The notes below the pieces were generated by a model. That model saw only the letters and a program-made list of their open reading frames with translations. It did not search any database and had not been told where the DNA came from. A DNA stretch of 64,000 nt from Synaphobranchus kaupii. Its lineage: Eukaryota; Chordata; Actinopteri; Anguilliformes; Synaphobranchidae. This document shows, piece after piece, positions 26,601 to 39,475 of the stretch. The stretch is taken from NCBI GenBank assembly GCA_029718625.1, contig CM056377.1, positions 32,191,033 to 32,255,032 of the forward strand, in the 5' to 3' direction. Positions within the stretch are counted from its first letter, which is position 1; every line of letters begins with the position of its first letter. The translations under genes and the position numbers were made by a program.

Positions 26601-29232
26601 GATTTTGTGGTTCGTCAGAAGCCCTGCAATGCCAGCCACATGGGCGCCAAGACTATATCCCAGAAGGTGAAGCTTCTCCCATGGGTAATGCATCTCTGTC
26701 TGCAGGAGAAGAGGTGCATTTAATGCAAGCATGTTCATACGTACCATTTAATGTAAGCATGTTTATAGGCACCAGTTAATGCACGCATGTGATATTTCTT
26801 GTGAAATTTCATTTTGAAGTTGAATACAAACTTTGACATTTGCACCTTCAGACTGACAGTACATGCATGTGCTACTGGTGCTTTGTGGTGGAATGATCTT
26901 GAAGAATGGCCTGAGATATTATTATGTTTCTGCACAACACAAACTAATGAATGTTGAGCACTGGCAGAAATCTGGGTTATATCAGCATGATATATGTTCT
27001 CCTCTCTTACCCTGTTTAACAATGATTTAATGTTCGTGAAATATCAGCAAAAAATTTTCAACCAGGTTGAAAATACTACCTACATTACAGTAAATTCTTT
27101 TTAAATACTTTCCGTATGACTGCTTGTTTAACACTGATAAATGGAAAAAGAGTGATTTGCAGAACTTTTTTTTCAGAACAAAATGCTGAACTTTTCACTG
27201 TCTCACAGGGCAAATAGGCACATTTACCTCTAACCAGTTGACAAATTTGGCCACATCCTGGCCCACAAGCTTGGTGTAGGCAGCAGAGGTGGGGTAGTGC
27301 TGCGTTGCCCGCACCAGCCAGTCCACCACGATGACATTAGCACTGGGTTCCCGCTCATACAGGGCTGACACCAGTTTGGGGACCCAGCTCTCAAACATCC
27401 CAGTCACCTGAGGCACAGTAAACCACGTGATCAAAGTTAATCCCCAGCCTTTTTAAATCATGTTTTACATTGTATCAATGAGAAGAAGAACTCCCAAACA
27501 CACACAATCATTCGCTTCTTATATTTAAAGACAACGGCCTCACACAATGCAAGCGATAGAATGCAGAGATGTTAAATTAGCAGAAAATGTGAATCATGTT
27601 TGTACGTTTAAAACTAAAGAACATACAAATAATTCAGGAGTTTTCACACAGTGTTATTTGCTCAGTAGTTGTCAGTTGTATTAAACATAGTTTTACCGTC
27701 CATCCGTGAATGACCACAAAGGTCTGTGTCTCAAGGTTGAATTCACACTCGGAGATGGTGTTTTTCTGCCCAGGCACAATGTAGCAAAGATCGTCATCGG
27801 GAATCTCTGCCGTTCGCAGCGAGAACTTTGATTCTATGTCACTGTAGTCAGTAATCCACTCAGTCGTGTTGCCTGTAAATGTGTATGTATGTAATCACTG
27901 TGCTGCATACAAAAACTACGTTTTCCATTATTGAAGATACATCAGGAATGAACAGATGAAATGCACTCCTTATAACAATGCTAGGCTGCTACATAAACAC
28001 GAGAGAGGGTATTTGCAATGGCCTATAGGCAGGTTGTAAAACTGAGTTTAGACCAGTGATCCACTGAAATCTGTCAAAGCTGGACACCCTTCTCCTAATC
28101 TGATAAATTTGGAACAACCATTGGATTTATCATTTTCAGCATTCCATTGGTCTGCACCTGAGATTTCAGCTTGACACACAACAGTTTTCTGTGGTTTGGT
28201 CCATAAATAACCATATTGATCGCTCATAGACTCTGATCTGTCATTAGGATGGTTGAATAACCAACCGAAAAACAAGAACCAGACAAAATTATGACAATTA
28301 GTGGATCTGCAGAAAGAGTCAGATCTTTCTGCACGTTCACCCCTCTACAGTTTTTACCAATCAGTGTCAAAGTCACTGTGATTTCAGATATGATCAAACA
28401 GTGCAATTGCGCCCTCTATTGCAAAAGCACACATTTACCAAAATCCACCTTTAAATTGCGATTCAAGTTTTACAGTGAGGAAAACATAATAGACCCTGTA
28501 CGGCATGTTGAACTGATAGCACAAAACCAGAATGAATATCGTGTGTTACATTGTGTGTATTGTCTGTATCGTGGATTATTTCATTAGACTGTAACTGTAC
28601 AGATTATATATCCGATGTTATTTTGCCTATGTAGTTAAAGGAAATAAACAGGACACACAATGCGCTTGTATAAACATTTTTTTTCGTGGAGACTGAAAAC
28701 AGCACACTTGTACACAACAGTAGGTTGTGGAATACATAATGGTCAGATAAAAATGCAGTGGGATAATAACGTCAGTGAATATAAAGAAACAAAGTTTAAA
28801 ACACATGAAGAAAAGTAATTAACGTTTAAAACATTGCGATAGCTAATAGTTGTTGACCTTGCTCATTCAAAGTGACTAGTAATTTATATTCTACGGGAAG
28901 ACATCGGGAAAGAACTAGTCTACAGTACAGTCTTATTGCTCTGGGTTACTTTCGGTCATTTAGACGAGACTTTAATTGGACCGGTTCTAGTTTTCTACTT
29001 CGCTACTTCGTTTATGCTTATTTTTTTTATAAGTCAAGCTTTTAAAAAGACACGTCAGTATTTAAATGCAATAATCGTCAACAATCGAAGATTGCACAAT
29101 AGCCCATGACAGTAGACCTACAAGTAATCAGTACTTACTGAATAAAGTTTCTTCAGTTGTAGTTGAAAAACCTGTACACTTTTTGGCCAAAAATATCCAA
29201 ATAACCAGCAGCCATATATTTTCTTTTCCCAT
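23664..29232 (-). CDS. lpl: Lipoprotein lipase-type secreted lipase, intact ten-exon gene
   Basis: LPL hydrolyses triglycerides of chylomicrons and VLDL at the capillary wall. Exons, 5' to 3': 29139-29232, 27697-27872, 27228-27407, 26588-26699, 25993-26226, 25606-25848, 24419-24539, 24011-24193, 23806-23913, 23664-23715. All phases join and no stop interrupts. A hydrophobic signal peptide opens the protein ([18 protein letters not shown]). Triad motifs: Ser in [10 protein letters not shown], Asp in LDPAGP, His in CSHERS. The lid runs between cysteines CNLQ and VKCS, 22 residues apart. Exon lengths 180, 112, 234, 243, 121 and 183 are those of LPL. The C-terminal domain keeps the tryptophan pair (SDWWGS) used for lipoprotein binding, and KVGETQ. 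Odd: the two last cysteines of LPL are serines here (VIFSSRE, FVKSKVE). The end is basic (SSRKEERLHKLK). The neighbours are not those of human LPL, so this may be a second LPL-type locus rather than the orthologue. Confidence 0.93.
24908..25061. mobile_element. Short MITE with GGCCACATGTATAAA ends, lipase 2 intron 6
   Basis: A 15-base perfect inverted repeat, GGCCACATGTATAAA at 24910-24924 and its complement at 25045-25059, bounds a 150-base non-coding unit. Both copies are followed by related purine-rich sequence. Confidence 0.5.
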
Positions 29233-30618
29233 ATTATTGTTGGTTAAATTCTCTCGCAAATCCAGAATAAAAGTGAATTCTCAATCTGACTGTTAATCCA
29301 AATTGACTGAGCACTGTAATACAAGTGCTTCTGTCAAGAAGTCTTAGGTATCAATGCACAAGGGTTCAAATTTCTTGTAAAGTCTGCCACACTTGCCGCT
29401 CTAAACGTGGCTTTATGCTTAACTTAGACCTCAATGCAAATAGCTCATGCTCCATTGGTCTGGTCATGGGCTGGGCGTGGACATTCTCTTGCAAAGTAAT
29501 ACATCCCAGTCAGTATTCATTATGTCATTATAGCGCTCTAATTATTTGTCGTACTGGAAAAACTATCATCATTTGAAATGGTTTAACATCATTTCTTTCT
29601 AGTCATAATTGTAATAATACTTATTAGAAATGTTACTTAATAGGATAAAACTCCTTGAGATGCACCATCTAGTTTTCCCGGGGTCCTGTAAAACTATAGA
29701 ATAAATTGCATAGCCTATTAAGTCACCTTTGTGCTAGGTTAGGCTACATAAAGCTACATAAAGCTGATGCCGGTGCAGCAAGAGGAACTTAATGTCCAAA
29801 AAGGAACTTAAAAATCTAAAACAAAGTTAACAGCAATGCAAAAAAAAAAAAAACGTCATCCTTTTTATCCAGTGCGTTCACAGAGGCAATCATAAATGGT
29901 GGACAATCTTGCATTGAAGTGATTAATAGGTAAATGTATTATTTTAACTTCAGCATTTTCTGAGTGAGTTATTTTTGATTCGTTTTAATCTTAGGCTTCC
30001 TTGATTTACCGTTCACCTAAAAAAATAAGAATTGAGTGTTATAAAATTAGTCTATAGGGACATAAAAGCCTTTTTTTGTAGCCAATCGGTATTTGGCTTG
30101 AAACCGTTTGGAAAACATGAGATCCACATTGAGTGCCTTCATTGATTTAGCCACTCAGATGCACAAAAGAGGTGAATTATCTTGGAGTTGGAGCTGTAGA
30201 GCTTATGGTTAAATAATAAAAAGAAAATATTAAATAAAGGACATAACATGATGCAAGTCTTGGAGGTTTACTTGGTAGTTCTTCACAAATGTATTATCCA
30301 GTGATGTTTATTTGGAATGATTCCACATAACCTAACCAACCAATGGTGGTCAAGGAAATAGCCACCACCCATTTCACCCCATTCTGAGTATAACACAAAT
30401 ATGTCTCTTTCACTAAAGCAACATTGTTCTTGGGGATTTTCTAAGAAACCAACTTTGCACAATGTGAAGGAATGGAACCAGGAAACATATATGTTTGCTT
30501 TTGTTGAGGAAGAGCATGCTGATCCTGATCTTGAGACGTTCTAAGAAGTTTATTTGGTCAAATTCATGGTCAAGTAGTTTTACTTCCCTACATCATTAGA
30601 CTTAACATTGGCTACAGG
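29233..30618. other. Upstream side of lipase 2, no gene recognised
   Basis: The promoter and 5' UTR of lipase 2 (minus strand) should begin here. No definite core-promoter motif, exon or transposon is recognised. A poly-A stretch lies at about 29839-29853. Confidence 0.35.
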
Positions 30619-30758
<140 letters not shown>

Positions 30759-30784
30759 TTCCATGAGGACCATTGGTCTTTGTC

Positions 30785-31560
30785 TTAAAGGGATAGTTCG
30801 GAATTTTGGACATAATGTCTCAATTACGACTTACCCATGATGTAGTTGATTGATGGAAACCATTTTCAGCTAATTCCATGCTGTCCCTTCTTTTGGACAT
30901 ACACACGTTGCTAATGCTAGCGCAACTCTATGGCAACCGGTAGCATACTGTTAAATGACTGTAATGTAATGGTAGCATCCACTACCAAACACACTTAAAC
31001 ACTCCACAGTGCACCCAAAGCAAATAAAATATGACGACAGTCTATTGGGGTTATTTTGAGTGTTTATCATAATTTTTGAAGTCAAACTATCGTTGAATCC
31101 TTTACTTTGTGCTGACCTATATTCTCTGTGGAAGTACGGTGGCGGAGTGATACTTTACGTTACCTACGAATGTAGTGCCGGCACTGGTCGACTACAACAA
31201 CAAAGAAGAGCAACAAGTTGCAGTGGCCACGTTCGTTCCGCCGCCACAGAGAATATAGGTCAGCACAAAGTAAAGGATTCAATGATAGTTTGACTTCAAA
31301 AATGATGGTATAAACACTCAAAATAACCCCGATAGACTGTCGTCGTATTTTATTTGCTTTGGGTGCACTGTGGAGTGTTTAAGTGCGTTTGGTAGTGGAT
31401 GCTACCGGTTGCCATAGAGTTGCGCTAGCATTAGCAATGTGTGTATGTCCAAAAGAAGGGACAGCATGGAATTAGCTGAAAATGGTTTCCATCAATCAAC
31501 TACATCATGGGTAAGTCGTAATTGAGACATTATGTCCAAAATTACGAACTATCCCTTTAA
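30785..31560. mobile_element. TTAA-flanked palindromic MITE (piggyBac-like), 776 bases
   Basis: The ends are TTAAAGGGATAGTTCGGAAT and, inverted, TTAAAGGGATAGTTCGTAAT. Inverted arms of about 330 bases pair almost base for base around a centre near 31170-31230 that holds GGTGGCGGAG and its near-complement. No coding frame. The left arm alone contains a 32-base extra segment at 30947-30978, itself an L2-tail insertion. Confidence 0.82.
30947..30970 (+). mobile_element. 24-base L2/SINE tail insertion with 8-base target duplication
   Basis: The segment TGTTAAATGACTGTAATGTA resembles the L2/SINE tail of this genome. GGTAGCAT flanks it on both sides (30939-30946 and 30971-30978). The paired right arm of the palindrome has GGTAGCAT (as its complement) only once, with nothing inserted. 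Confidence 0.8.
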
Positions 31561-34256
31561 CTTAAGCTCTGTGTTGGATCCTTAGATCTCTGATATTATC
31601 AAAGTGAAGCATATTGAAGTGAGCAGGAGGCTTTCTTGCCACCAGGCTGGTTATACTCTCCTCCACAATGCAAATCTGTAAATATTTTATGGTTGCATTT
31701 TTGTCTTTCTGTGGGATACGGACATACTTATAAACAGGCAAAAAATGGATTAAACAGAAATTGTGCTGCAACACTGAAACCACATTGTCTCATTGTGTTT
31801 AGGTCAGCGACTCTCCAAAATGGGCTACATCTTAAAGCTCATGGAGTGATTTTATTCACCTGGTGAAACTAATATGAAATGCAGAAAGGGTTCTTCAAGG
31901 TACCTACAGAGACATCATATTACATGTTGCAAGTCCTGTTACATGGTTTACTAAAGAGCTGTTTTACAAGCACTGACCTTGCATTTTGAAACCCAAATAA
32001 GGGTGATCCAAAAACATCTGGATGATGTTTTTATTTCAGCTACTGCTGAAAGCCACCTCCTTTTTTCAGATAATTTAAATGCATCAACACAGTTTACAAA
32101 TATTACCATGGCTTATAAATAAGACCACAGCTGCACTTCGGACAGAACTGAGTTAATGGACGTGGAGCTTACATTACCACACTCATGGCGTGACTCGAGA
32201 TTCTGCAATAATTTCACCTCACAGAAGTCCCTGGGTGCACCAAAGCCTTGAGGAAACAATCTTATTGGTCTGAACGAAGACAAAAGAGGTGGATATCTGG
32301 CTGCGAATTTGACCCTGGCTTCTGTGAGACATGAGCTTTGCTCAGAGAAACAGGGAGATTGTACAACTGCATGCGTTTTGGCAGTAGGCTCATGGGAGCA
32401 CATGGAGTCTTGGCCTGGCACTCTTTATTCCCACTGACTGTCTGGCCCCGCTATAATTCTCTGCTAGACTGCATTTGACATACTTCCACTGAATCTCTGC
32501 TTCTCTTGTGACATATGCCTAATACTGTTCTCAGCTGCACTTGTTCTGTCTGTGACCCTGTTTAATCCGATGGGGTGTAATACCAACACATTTCAAGTTC
32601 TGTACCCAGTTTTGTGCATGAAGTAGTATTGTATTGTTGGTTTGAATTTGCTGCTTTTTACCACGCAATTTCAGACATAAAAAAAGGTAAATGATTATAC
32701 AATTAAGAATCCTTGGTGTGTCCCCAGAATGGACAGGATCGGATAATATGTGAAGTCACCAAGGAATTTCGTGTGAAACCATCTATGGAAGCAGCCAAAA
32801 ACACTTCTTTTTTTTCGGTCATTGATAAATCACATTAAAGCTCTCATTACAAAAGGCAGCAGGCACTTCTGAGGGGCATCAGCAGCAACTTCATTATTCC
32901 TTCCAGTGCGCGGATTGTAATACAGGCTCTCAGTGTATCCCTTCCTGAGGAGATGTCAGGAAGAGGCAGAATGTGTGTTGCCCTCTGGTTGGGAGAGGTG
33001 TTATAGTGAGAACTGTGTAAAACTGAAGGTTGATAGCAGGCCAGCCAGTGTTCGTCTGTCATTTCGCATTTAGATCTGTGTCATTCTAAAAATGATGGTA
33101 GACCTGTAGCAGAAGCAGCTAGAACACTGTGTACAGAGCAATGTGCATTCTCTTCCTCTGGTAATGAAAACCAGCTTACTTGTGTATGATTATAAGAACA
33201 GACATTCCTTAATGCTGGTGGGGTCCCCACAACTGGTATAAGCATGTACCCCTGGAGGGGGATTGTGGAAGGGGGGGGGGGGGGGGGTCTTGGAGATGAC
33301 TTGGAGATTCCACTGTACTTAGGCCATTGAAGAGTTACTCGTGCCACACTCCAGCCACAGCCTTCAGTTTTCACCTCTACGGCTTGTTAGAGAGACTCCT
33401 AGCTTTATCATCCCCCCACACACACCAAAAGGGAAAATCACATGACAAAGGCCACATTCAGATGACATCTGATTATTGCACGGTGGACGGAAGGTATGAA
33501 TAACAAACAAATCATTTCAGAATACACTGATGAGAATCAAAGATGGACACCACAGCAGTAATTAAAGCACACCTTCTCGGTTCACCCCTGCATTGACCTT
33601 CGTGTACACTGCATTTGTCGGCTCGAATTCAGGGTCTGCATGCCCTCTGACCATGACAAAGTCAGACTGAATGTCTGTTCTGTTTTCTGCTTGACCTCAT
33701 TTCCGGTCATTAACCTTGAAAGAAGTTGGATTGCTAAAGAGATTTAAGTGTGCTCCCACTGGTCCAGTGAAGGGGGAGGAGCAGAGTGAGGGCGAAGAGG
33801 GCTGTGCATGTGGGCTCCGTGGAGAATACAGTGTCACATGGTGATAATGTCTTTGACTCACCCACAGAAACGTGACAGGAGTGCAGTATGGTGCCAGTAA
33901 CCAGAATGCATTTCTCAACGGTGAATCATCACTTCTCCCTGCAGGAGGGGTGAGCATTCTCGAAGCTCTGTTTTGCTGTGCAAAATATCAGTTGCATGTG
34001 AGGCATTTCAAAAAAAAATTTGTTATTCTTGGGACTTATTCTGTTGCTGATATCGCTACACATTTGTTTTCTAAGAAATGTGGAGACACAGCTCTGCTGT
34101 ACTCAAATTCCAGCAAAGAGTCGTCTCGCTGGAATTTGAGTCTCAAGGTGGAAGCTTGAGTGCATGAGTAAAAACACGGAAAAACAATTCACCATGGCCA
34201 TTTTGTATCTCTGAATTCTGGCAGAGATACAGTGGGTTATGGGTGGATGCACACAT
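31561..34256. other. Intergenic DNA, no gene recognised
   Basis: I see no exon or clear transposon. A G-run (about 33270-33287) and a small perfect stem-loop with 14-base arms (34101-34114 with 34128-34141, loop 13) are the only structured parts. Confidence 0.4.
34101..34141. other. Perfect inverted repeat, 14-base arms
   Basis: ACTCAAATTCCAGC at 34101-34114 pairs fully with GCTGGAATTTGAGT at 34128-34141 across a 13-base loop. No terminator or RNA-gene context is visible. Confidence 0.7.
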
Positions 34257-34303
34257 CTCCCTCTCTCTCTCTCTCTTCTCTATCTCTCTCTCTCTCTCTC
34301 TCA
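34257..34303. repeat. (TC)n low-complexity tract
   Basis: CT-rich dinucleotide run with two small interruptions. Confidence 0.9.
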
Positions 34304-35312
34304 TTGCCCTCATTCACAGCAGGTGTTCATGTGCCTGACTCTGGTGATCTGGCAGCTGGAATTCCACTTCAGCTTGGACTGATCATAACGGCGAACACAT
34401 GGCAAACAGAGGAGGAATGTTCAACAAATAATTCTACAGTGCCTCTTGCTGCTCTGCAGCTGTTTAATCTTTCATATATTCTATAAAAACCCTTACAGTG
34501 GCCTGTCCTTTCTGACCCGCAAACGAAAGGATAATATCGACAGTGGTCTCTTACTGTTGTGTTTCTTCTGACAACTTTTAATTTGCAGAAGATCTGAACA
34601 CGGCCGCAGCCTTTGACATCTGCTGCGTATTTTGAAATGGATGGAGAAGCAAGAGCACCCCCCCCCCCCCTCCCCTGCCCTCCTTTTAAACAGTGGAGCA
34701 GCTGGTGTGGTCTTTGGTATTTAGGTTAAATCCCTCATTATAAGAGGAAGAAAAAAACACAGCTGAAAACAGCAAGTCATTCCAAGCAAGTAATTGCGGG
34801 TGATGTCACCGTGTATTTGTAAACACTTGCAGAGGAGGAGGCTGCCGGGGACCCTCTGATTGTGAGGTCTTCAACTCCCAGGCTCCCAGGCCTGCCTGAA
34901 CCTCCCTTCGCTGGGGAAGTATGGTCAGACGGCTGTAGTCTGCGCTTTCCCATCCCCCGGCGCTCCTCCAGGATAACCGCAGAGAGCTGTGTTATTACAC
35001 GGACAACCCGCTCAGATCTTTGTTTTTCATCCTCAAGTCTGAAAATGAAGTGAGCGATCAGATAAAGAGGGCCTTGCAGGGTACAGGCCAGATGTGTGCC
35101 ATTTTATTGCTTGAATACTTTGAGGTTTTGATGTTTCGGTCAGTGTCATCGGCTTTGGGGAATGGGAAACACACTCGCTGATATACCTTTGTAGAGATAA
35201 TTTAATTACGTGCCTCCCTCATATAATGTATCTTTGGAAAATGTCATCTGAGAAGTAAGGGTTCTGCAAAGTCTCAGGCGATTAGATTACCTGTATGAGA
35301 GATGTGACTAGG

Positions 35313-37630
35313 TTAAAAGGATAGTTTGCTTTCTGGGGTTTATGTAAATTTCAGTTTTAGTATGTTTTTGATTGGCACAGACAGTTTTTGTGTGCAATGA
35401 CATATGTTTTAAATATTTACAGAGGTTTTTGATGACCTGCCGACTTTACAATGGCTGGTATATGGGCATGAGGGGGTCTGTGGTCCCAAGGAAAAAAAAA
35501 AACACTTCAAGCAAATCCAAAAAAGCTTGTACCGCAAAGCTATGCATCCAGAGGTGGTACATGTGTATAACATCTGATTTTTCTTCAAAAGAAAATCACA
35601 TGAAAAGATGCAACCTGAGACTGCTGTTCCCAATGAAAGACACACCAGGACAATATTAGAACTGATATTTATTTTTATAATTGTGAATTAAAACTATGAA
35701 ATTTATGTGTTCCTATGTACAGCTTTAAACAACACACACCTGCCAGCATCGGCCATTAGACCCCTTCAGCTTATCCAGAACGCAGCAGCGCGCCTGGTCT
35801 TCAACCTCCCCCGACACTCCCATGTCACCCCCCTGCTCATTGACCTACACTGGCTACCTGTGATGGCTCGCATCAAATTCAAAACATTGGTGCTCGCCTT
35901 CCAGGCAGTCCGAGGATCTGCCCCTCCATACCTCCAAAAGCTCATCAGACCCTACACAACTGCCAGATCCCTGCGTTCCGCCTCCTCGGGATGACTGGAA
36001 CCCCCCCCCCCCCCCCGCTTCATACTAGCACCCGGTCTCGACGTCTGTCTGTCCTGGCCTCACGGTGGTGGAATGAGCTCCCCGTGGAGGTCAGAACAAC
36101 AGAAAGTCTGACCGCCTTCAAGCGCAGATTGAAGACTCACCTCTTCAAGCTGCACCTCTCTCCACCCCTGCCTACCTCCTTGTGACCTCCCTTGATTGTG
36201 TTTTATGAATCCTTGTTTAAGTGGTTCAAGCTTCTAGATTAATACTTGTAAGGTTACTTATTGGCTTACTGTTGTACATGCCAATCATCAATATTGTGTG
36301 GTTACAGAAAAAAAAATCATACTGACTACGCCTGGTATTTGAATTCGTATTTACCTTTTAGGGTCGTTTTAACGCACTTGTTCCTAGTTTGAAAATGCAC
36401 TATGTACGTCGCTCTGGATAAGAGCGTCTGCCACATGACTATAATGGAATGTAATGTACCCCCCGGACCCTCCAATTTTTCCAACAAACATTCATGCATA
36501 GTTTGCGTTATCATGCCTCTGTTATGCATTTGGGTTTTGCCAGCTTGCAAATGTGTGAATGCATAAAAAAGAGAGTTTGGGTCATGCAGAATGTATAGCT
36601 GATGGGAGCAGGCAACCGGTCGGATACAGTCAGCTTCATATTCTGTGCAGAAAGAGAAGAATCAGGTACTATTTTGCTTTCAGAGTGACTGATCAAATGT
36701 ACTGGTCTGCACAGACAGACTTTACTACCACACAAATCATGCAATTGCTTGGGCCCCCCAAGGCTTCAGGGGCTCCCTGCTGGGTACAAGCAGTAGCCTA
36801 TATATTAAACTTGAGTATTGGTAATTATATTATTGAAAAATAACTACAAATGACTAATTTTCTAAGATGAATGGCAAAAGATTTGCTTTCATAATTCACA
36901 CACATTGACTCTTATTTACAAAGATTTTTTTTTTATGACACATTAGAGATATATAGGCCTATTGGCAACTGTAGCCTTCACTCAAAAGCATATTAGTCTG
37001 AATGATTGAATATTGGTAAACATAGGCTATCACTGAAAAATAACTACAAATTCTGCATTCTCCAAGTAATATAAAACATTTGATATTACTGTTTCCACAA
37101 GCGAAGTGACGGGGGGAAAACACAACGGTTTGGGAAATATGGTAGAATTTTGCTTTAAGTACAGTAGCTTTAAAAGCAAACAGCTTTGTCAGCACACTGT
37201 CAGGAGGAGTTTTGGGGGACCCAGAACTGAGCTTCGATTGGGGCCCCAACATAGATAAATCCGCCACTACTGGTCTGAGAATCTTTTGTCCACGTAACTG
37301 GTTTACAGCTAATTTGATGACATATTAATTAATGTATGACTTAACTTAATGTTGATGATCCATTAAGGGTTAAGTAATCAAATGAACTAATAATGCCTTG
37401 ATAATTTATTAATATTGAGCCACAGGGAGTTTGTGATACCCTCATGCATTACTTCATGCATTAAATCATGATGGGTCATGCATTAGTTATGCATTATTTA
37501 AGCATGAGTTGTGTTCCCTTATTGTAAAGTTTTAGTACATCTCTCATTGCATACAGAAAATGTCTGGGACACTCAAAAATCATTAAACTGAAATAATATC
37601 AAAACCCTCAGAAAGTGAACTATCCGTTAA
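35313..37630. mobile_element. TTAA-flanked MITE split by an L2 insertion
   Basis: The left end TTAAAAGGATAGTTTGCTTT and the inverted right end TTAACGGATAGTTCACTTTC match over about 105 bases (35313-35420 with 37520-37630), including a shared TTTCAGTTT and CAGACA...TGCAATGA. TTAA borders fit piggyBac-type insertion. An L2 3' fragment (about 35700-36456) and other DNA lie between the ends, so the element was probably enlarged by later insertions. Confidence 0.6.
35700..36456 (+). mobile_element. L2/CR1-type LINE, 5'-truncated 3' end
   Basis: Two adjoining frames (35707-35994 and 35991-36185) encode the C-terminal end of a non-LTR reverse transcriptase polyprotein: QNAAARLVF, LHWLPV, FKTLVLAFQA, then WWNELPVEVRT and FKRRLKTHLF. 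The junction between them lies at a C-run at 36001-36016. The tail has GTCGCTCTGGATAAGAGCGT and ends with TGTAATG. Fragment only; no endonuclease or catalytic reverse transcriptase part. Confidence 0.87.
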
Positions 37631-37762
37631 TAGTTAATAGCCATTTTTTGCTGAGGCAGTCCTACTACCCCATCTATTGGACAATGGAGGCACTAGTGAC
37701 CTAGATTCAGGCCTAGGTGTTAGAGTGGCATGCACTGAAATGAACTTGCACACACTCATATA

Positions 37763-38864
37763 CAGTGCCCTCCACTATTATTGGCAGCCCTGGTAAAGAT
37801 AAGTAAAAACAATTAGAAAAAAATCCAAGCTTTAATTGAAGTAAATTTATTATGAGAAAAAAAATCCCTCATCAAGAAATAATTATTTTTAACAAAACCA
37901 TGTGTGCCACAATTATTGGCACCCCTGCATTTATATATAGAATAAAGTAATAATTTTTAATATTTGGTCGCATGCCATGACTTCCTGATGTCTGTGACCC
38001 AACAACATCAAAAAACTCTTGATATCTTATTTTCTGGTACTCTTACAAGTGATACTACAACGTCTCTGCATTTGAATGGATCTCTATGGGAATTGGGGGT
38101 GGGACTAGATTTAGCTGTAAATTACACTGGAACAGTATGGAACACATAGTTGGCTAAATGGCTCTGTTACACTGGAACAGTATGGAACACATGGTTGGCT
38201 AAATGGCTCATCAAGTGAATTCATCAAGTGTCTGACGTATCAAAGAAACTATCACTCCGCTGCCAGAAATACAGTAGAAATGGATGGATAACTTGAAGGG
38301 TTTCTTCTCCTGACTTTTTTCCATAGAGTTCAATAGGAAAATTTGTCAGGAGAAACAATGCTTAAAGTGATCCATCCATATCTACTGCATATCAGTGATG
38401 GTTTGAGGCTCGTTTGATACTTAAGGTTACTTATTGGCTTACTGTTGTACACGCCAATGATTGATATCGTGTGGTCCCCCCCCCACCCCCAAAAAAATAA
38501 AAAAAATAAAAAAATATATCATACTGATTGCGCCTGGTGTTTGAAATCATATTTACCTTTTAGGGTTGTTTTAACGCACTTGTTTCAAGTTGGAAAATGC
38601 ACTAATGTACGTCGCTCTGGATAAGAGCGTCTGCCAAATGACTAAAATGTAAATGTAAATACCTCAGACCCTTGATGACTTTTTTATAAAATAATTATTT
38701 CTTGATGAGGGATTTTTTTTTCTCATAATAAATTTAATTCAATTAAAGGTTGGATTTTTCTCATTTTTCCAGTGTGAGATTAAGATAATTCACTAAACAG
38801 TGAATATTTTATAACCCTTTATACTCATCTTTACCAGGGGTGCCAATAATAGTGGAGGGCACTG
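37763..38864. mobile_element. Tc1/mariner-type non-autonomous element, foldback copy 3, interrupted
   Basis: The ends CAGTGCCCTCCACTATTATT match those of copy 2, and TA flanks both sides. The left arm of the shared core is present (about 37950-38330). A 45-base segment around TACACTGGAACAGTATGGAA is duplicated at 38120-38215. The right arm is broken by an L2 tail insertion, and after CCTTGATGACTT it jumps straight to the sub-terminal sequence, so most of it is deleted. Confidence 0.85.
38421..38658 (+). mobile_element. L2-type LINE tail nested in foldback copy 3
   Basis: It matches the 3' end of the larger L2 fragment (AAGGTTACTTATTGGCTTAC onwards) and ends in CGCTCTGGATAAGAGCGTC and TAAATGTAAAT. 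ATAC occurs at both borders, a short target duplication; the uninterrupted core reads through GTTTGATACCTCAGAC in sister copies. Confidence 0.85.
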
Positions 38865-39475
38865 TAGATGTTGTTGGGCAAAGATTTGTTTTGCTTTTAT
38901 GACAAGCATTACAAATGCACATTTGGATGTCTATTATTTAGATAAATAAACTCCATATAAGGGATTAATTGTTCTCTCACTTAAAACAAGAATTTATAAA
39001 TGATTAATGTTCGGATGTTTCTGATTATTTACAGCTGCAAACATTAACATACACTCGATTGGAAGGCTCCCTTTTGTTGATTATATATTTTCAATGCGAT
39101 TGTGTTTTATGTCTTACTTTTTTTTCCGGTTCTTTACTCACATTTTAAAGAAGTGTTGCCAAGGTCTGATCCCTCAGCATCAGTGTGTGCGCTCTCCTTC
39201 AGCAAACCTCAGATCATTAGGTTTAATCATGTGTTAACAGAAGGCCTATCTGGATTAATGTATGGAAGAAACGTGTTGGGCATGCTTGTCCAACTACACC
39301 AACATTTTTTTGTGCATTTTCTTTGCAACATACATGAGATGAGGCAATGCCATTTGTAAAGGACTAAATATAGCAAGAACATTCAAGAGATGTTACATTT
39401 CAAAGCAAAGTTAAGATCACAATACATGTTTGGGGAACTCATATATAATGAGATTTACAACTGGCTCTTCTTTAT

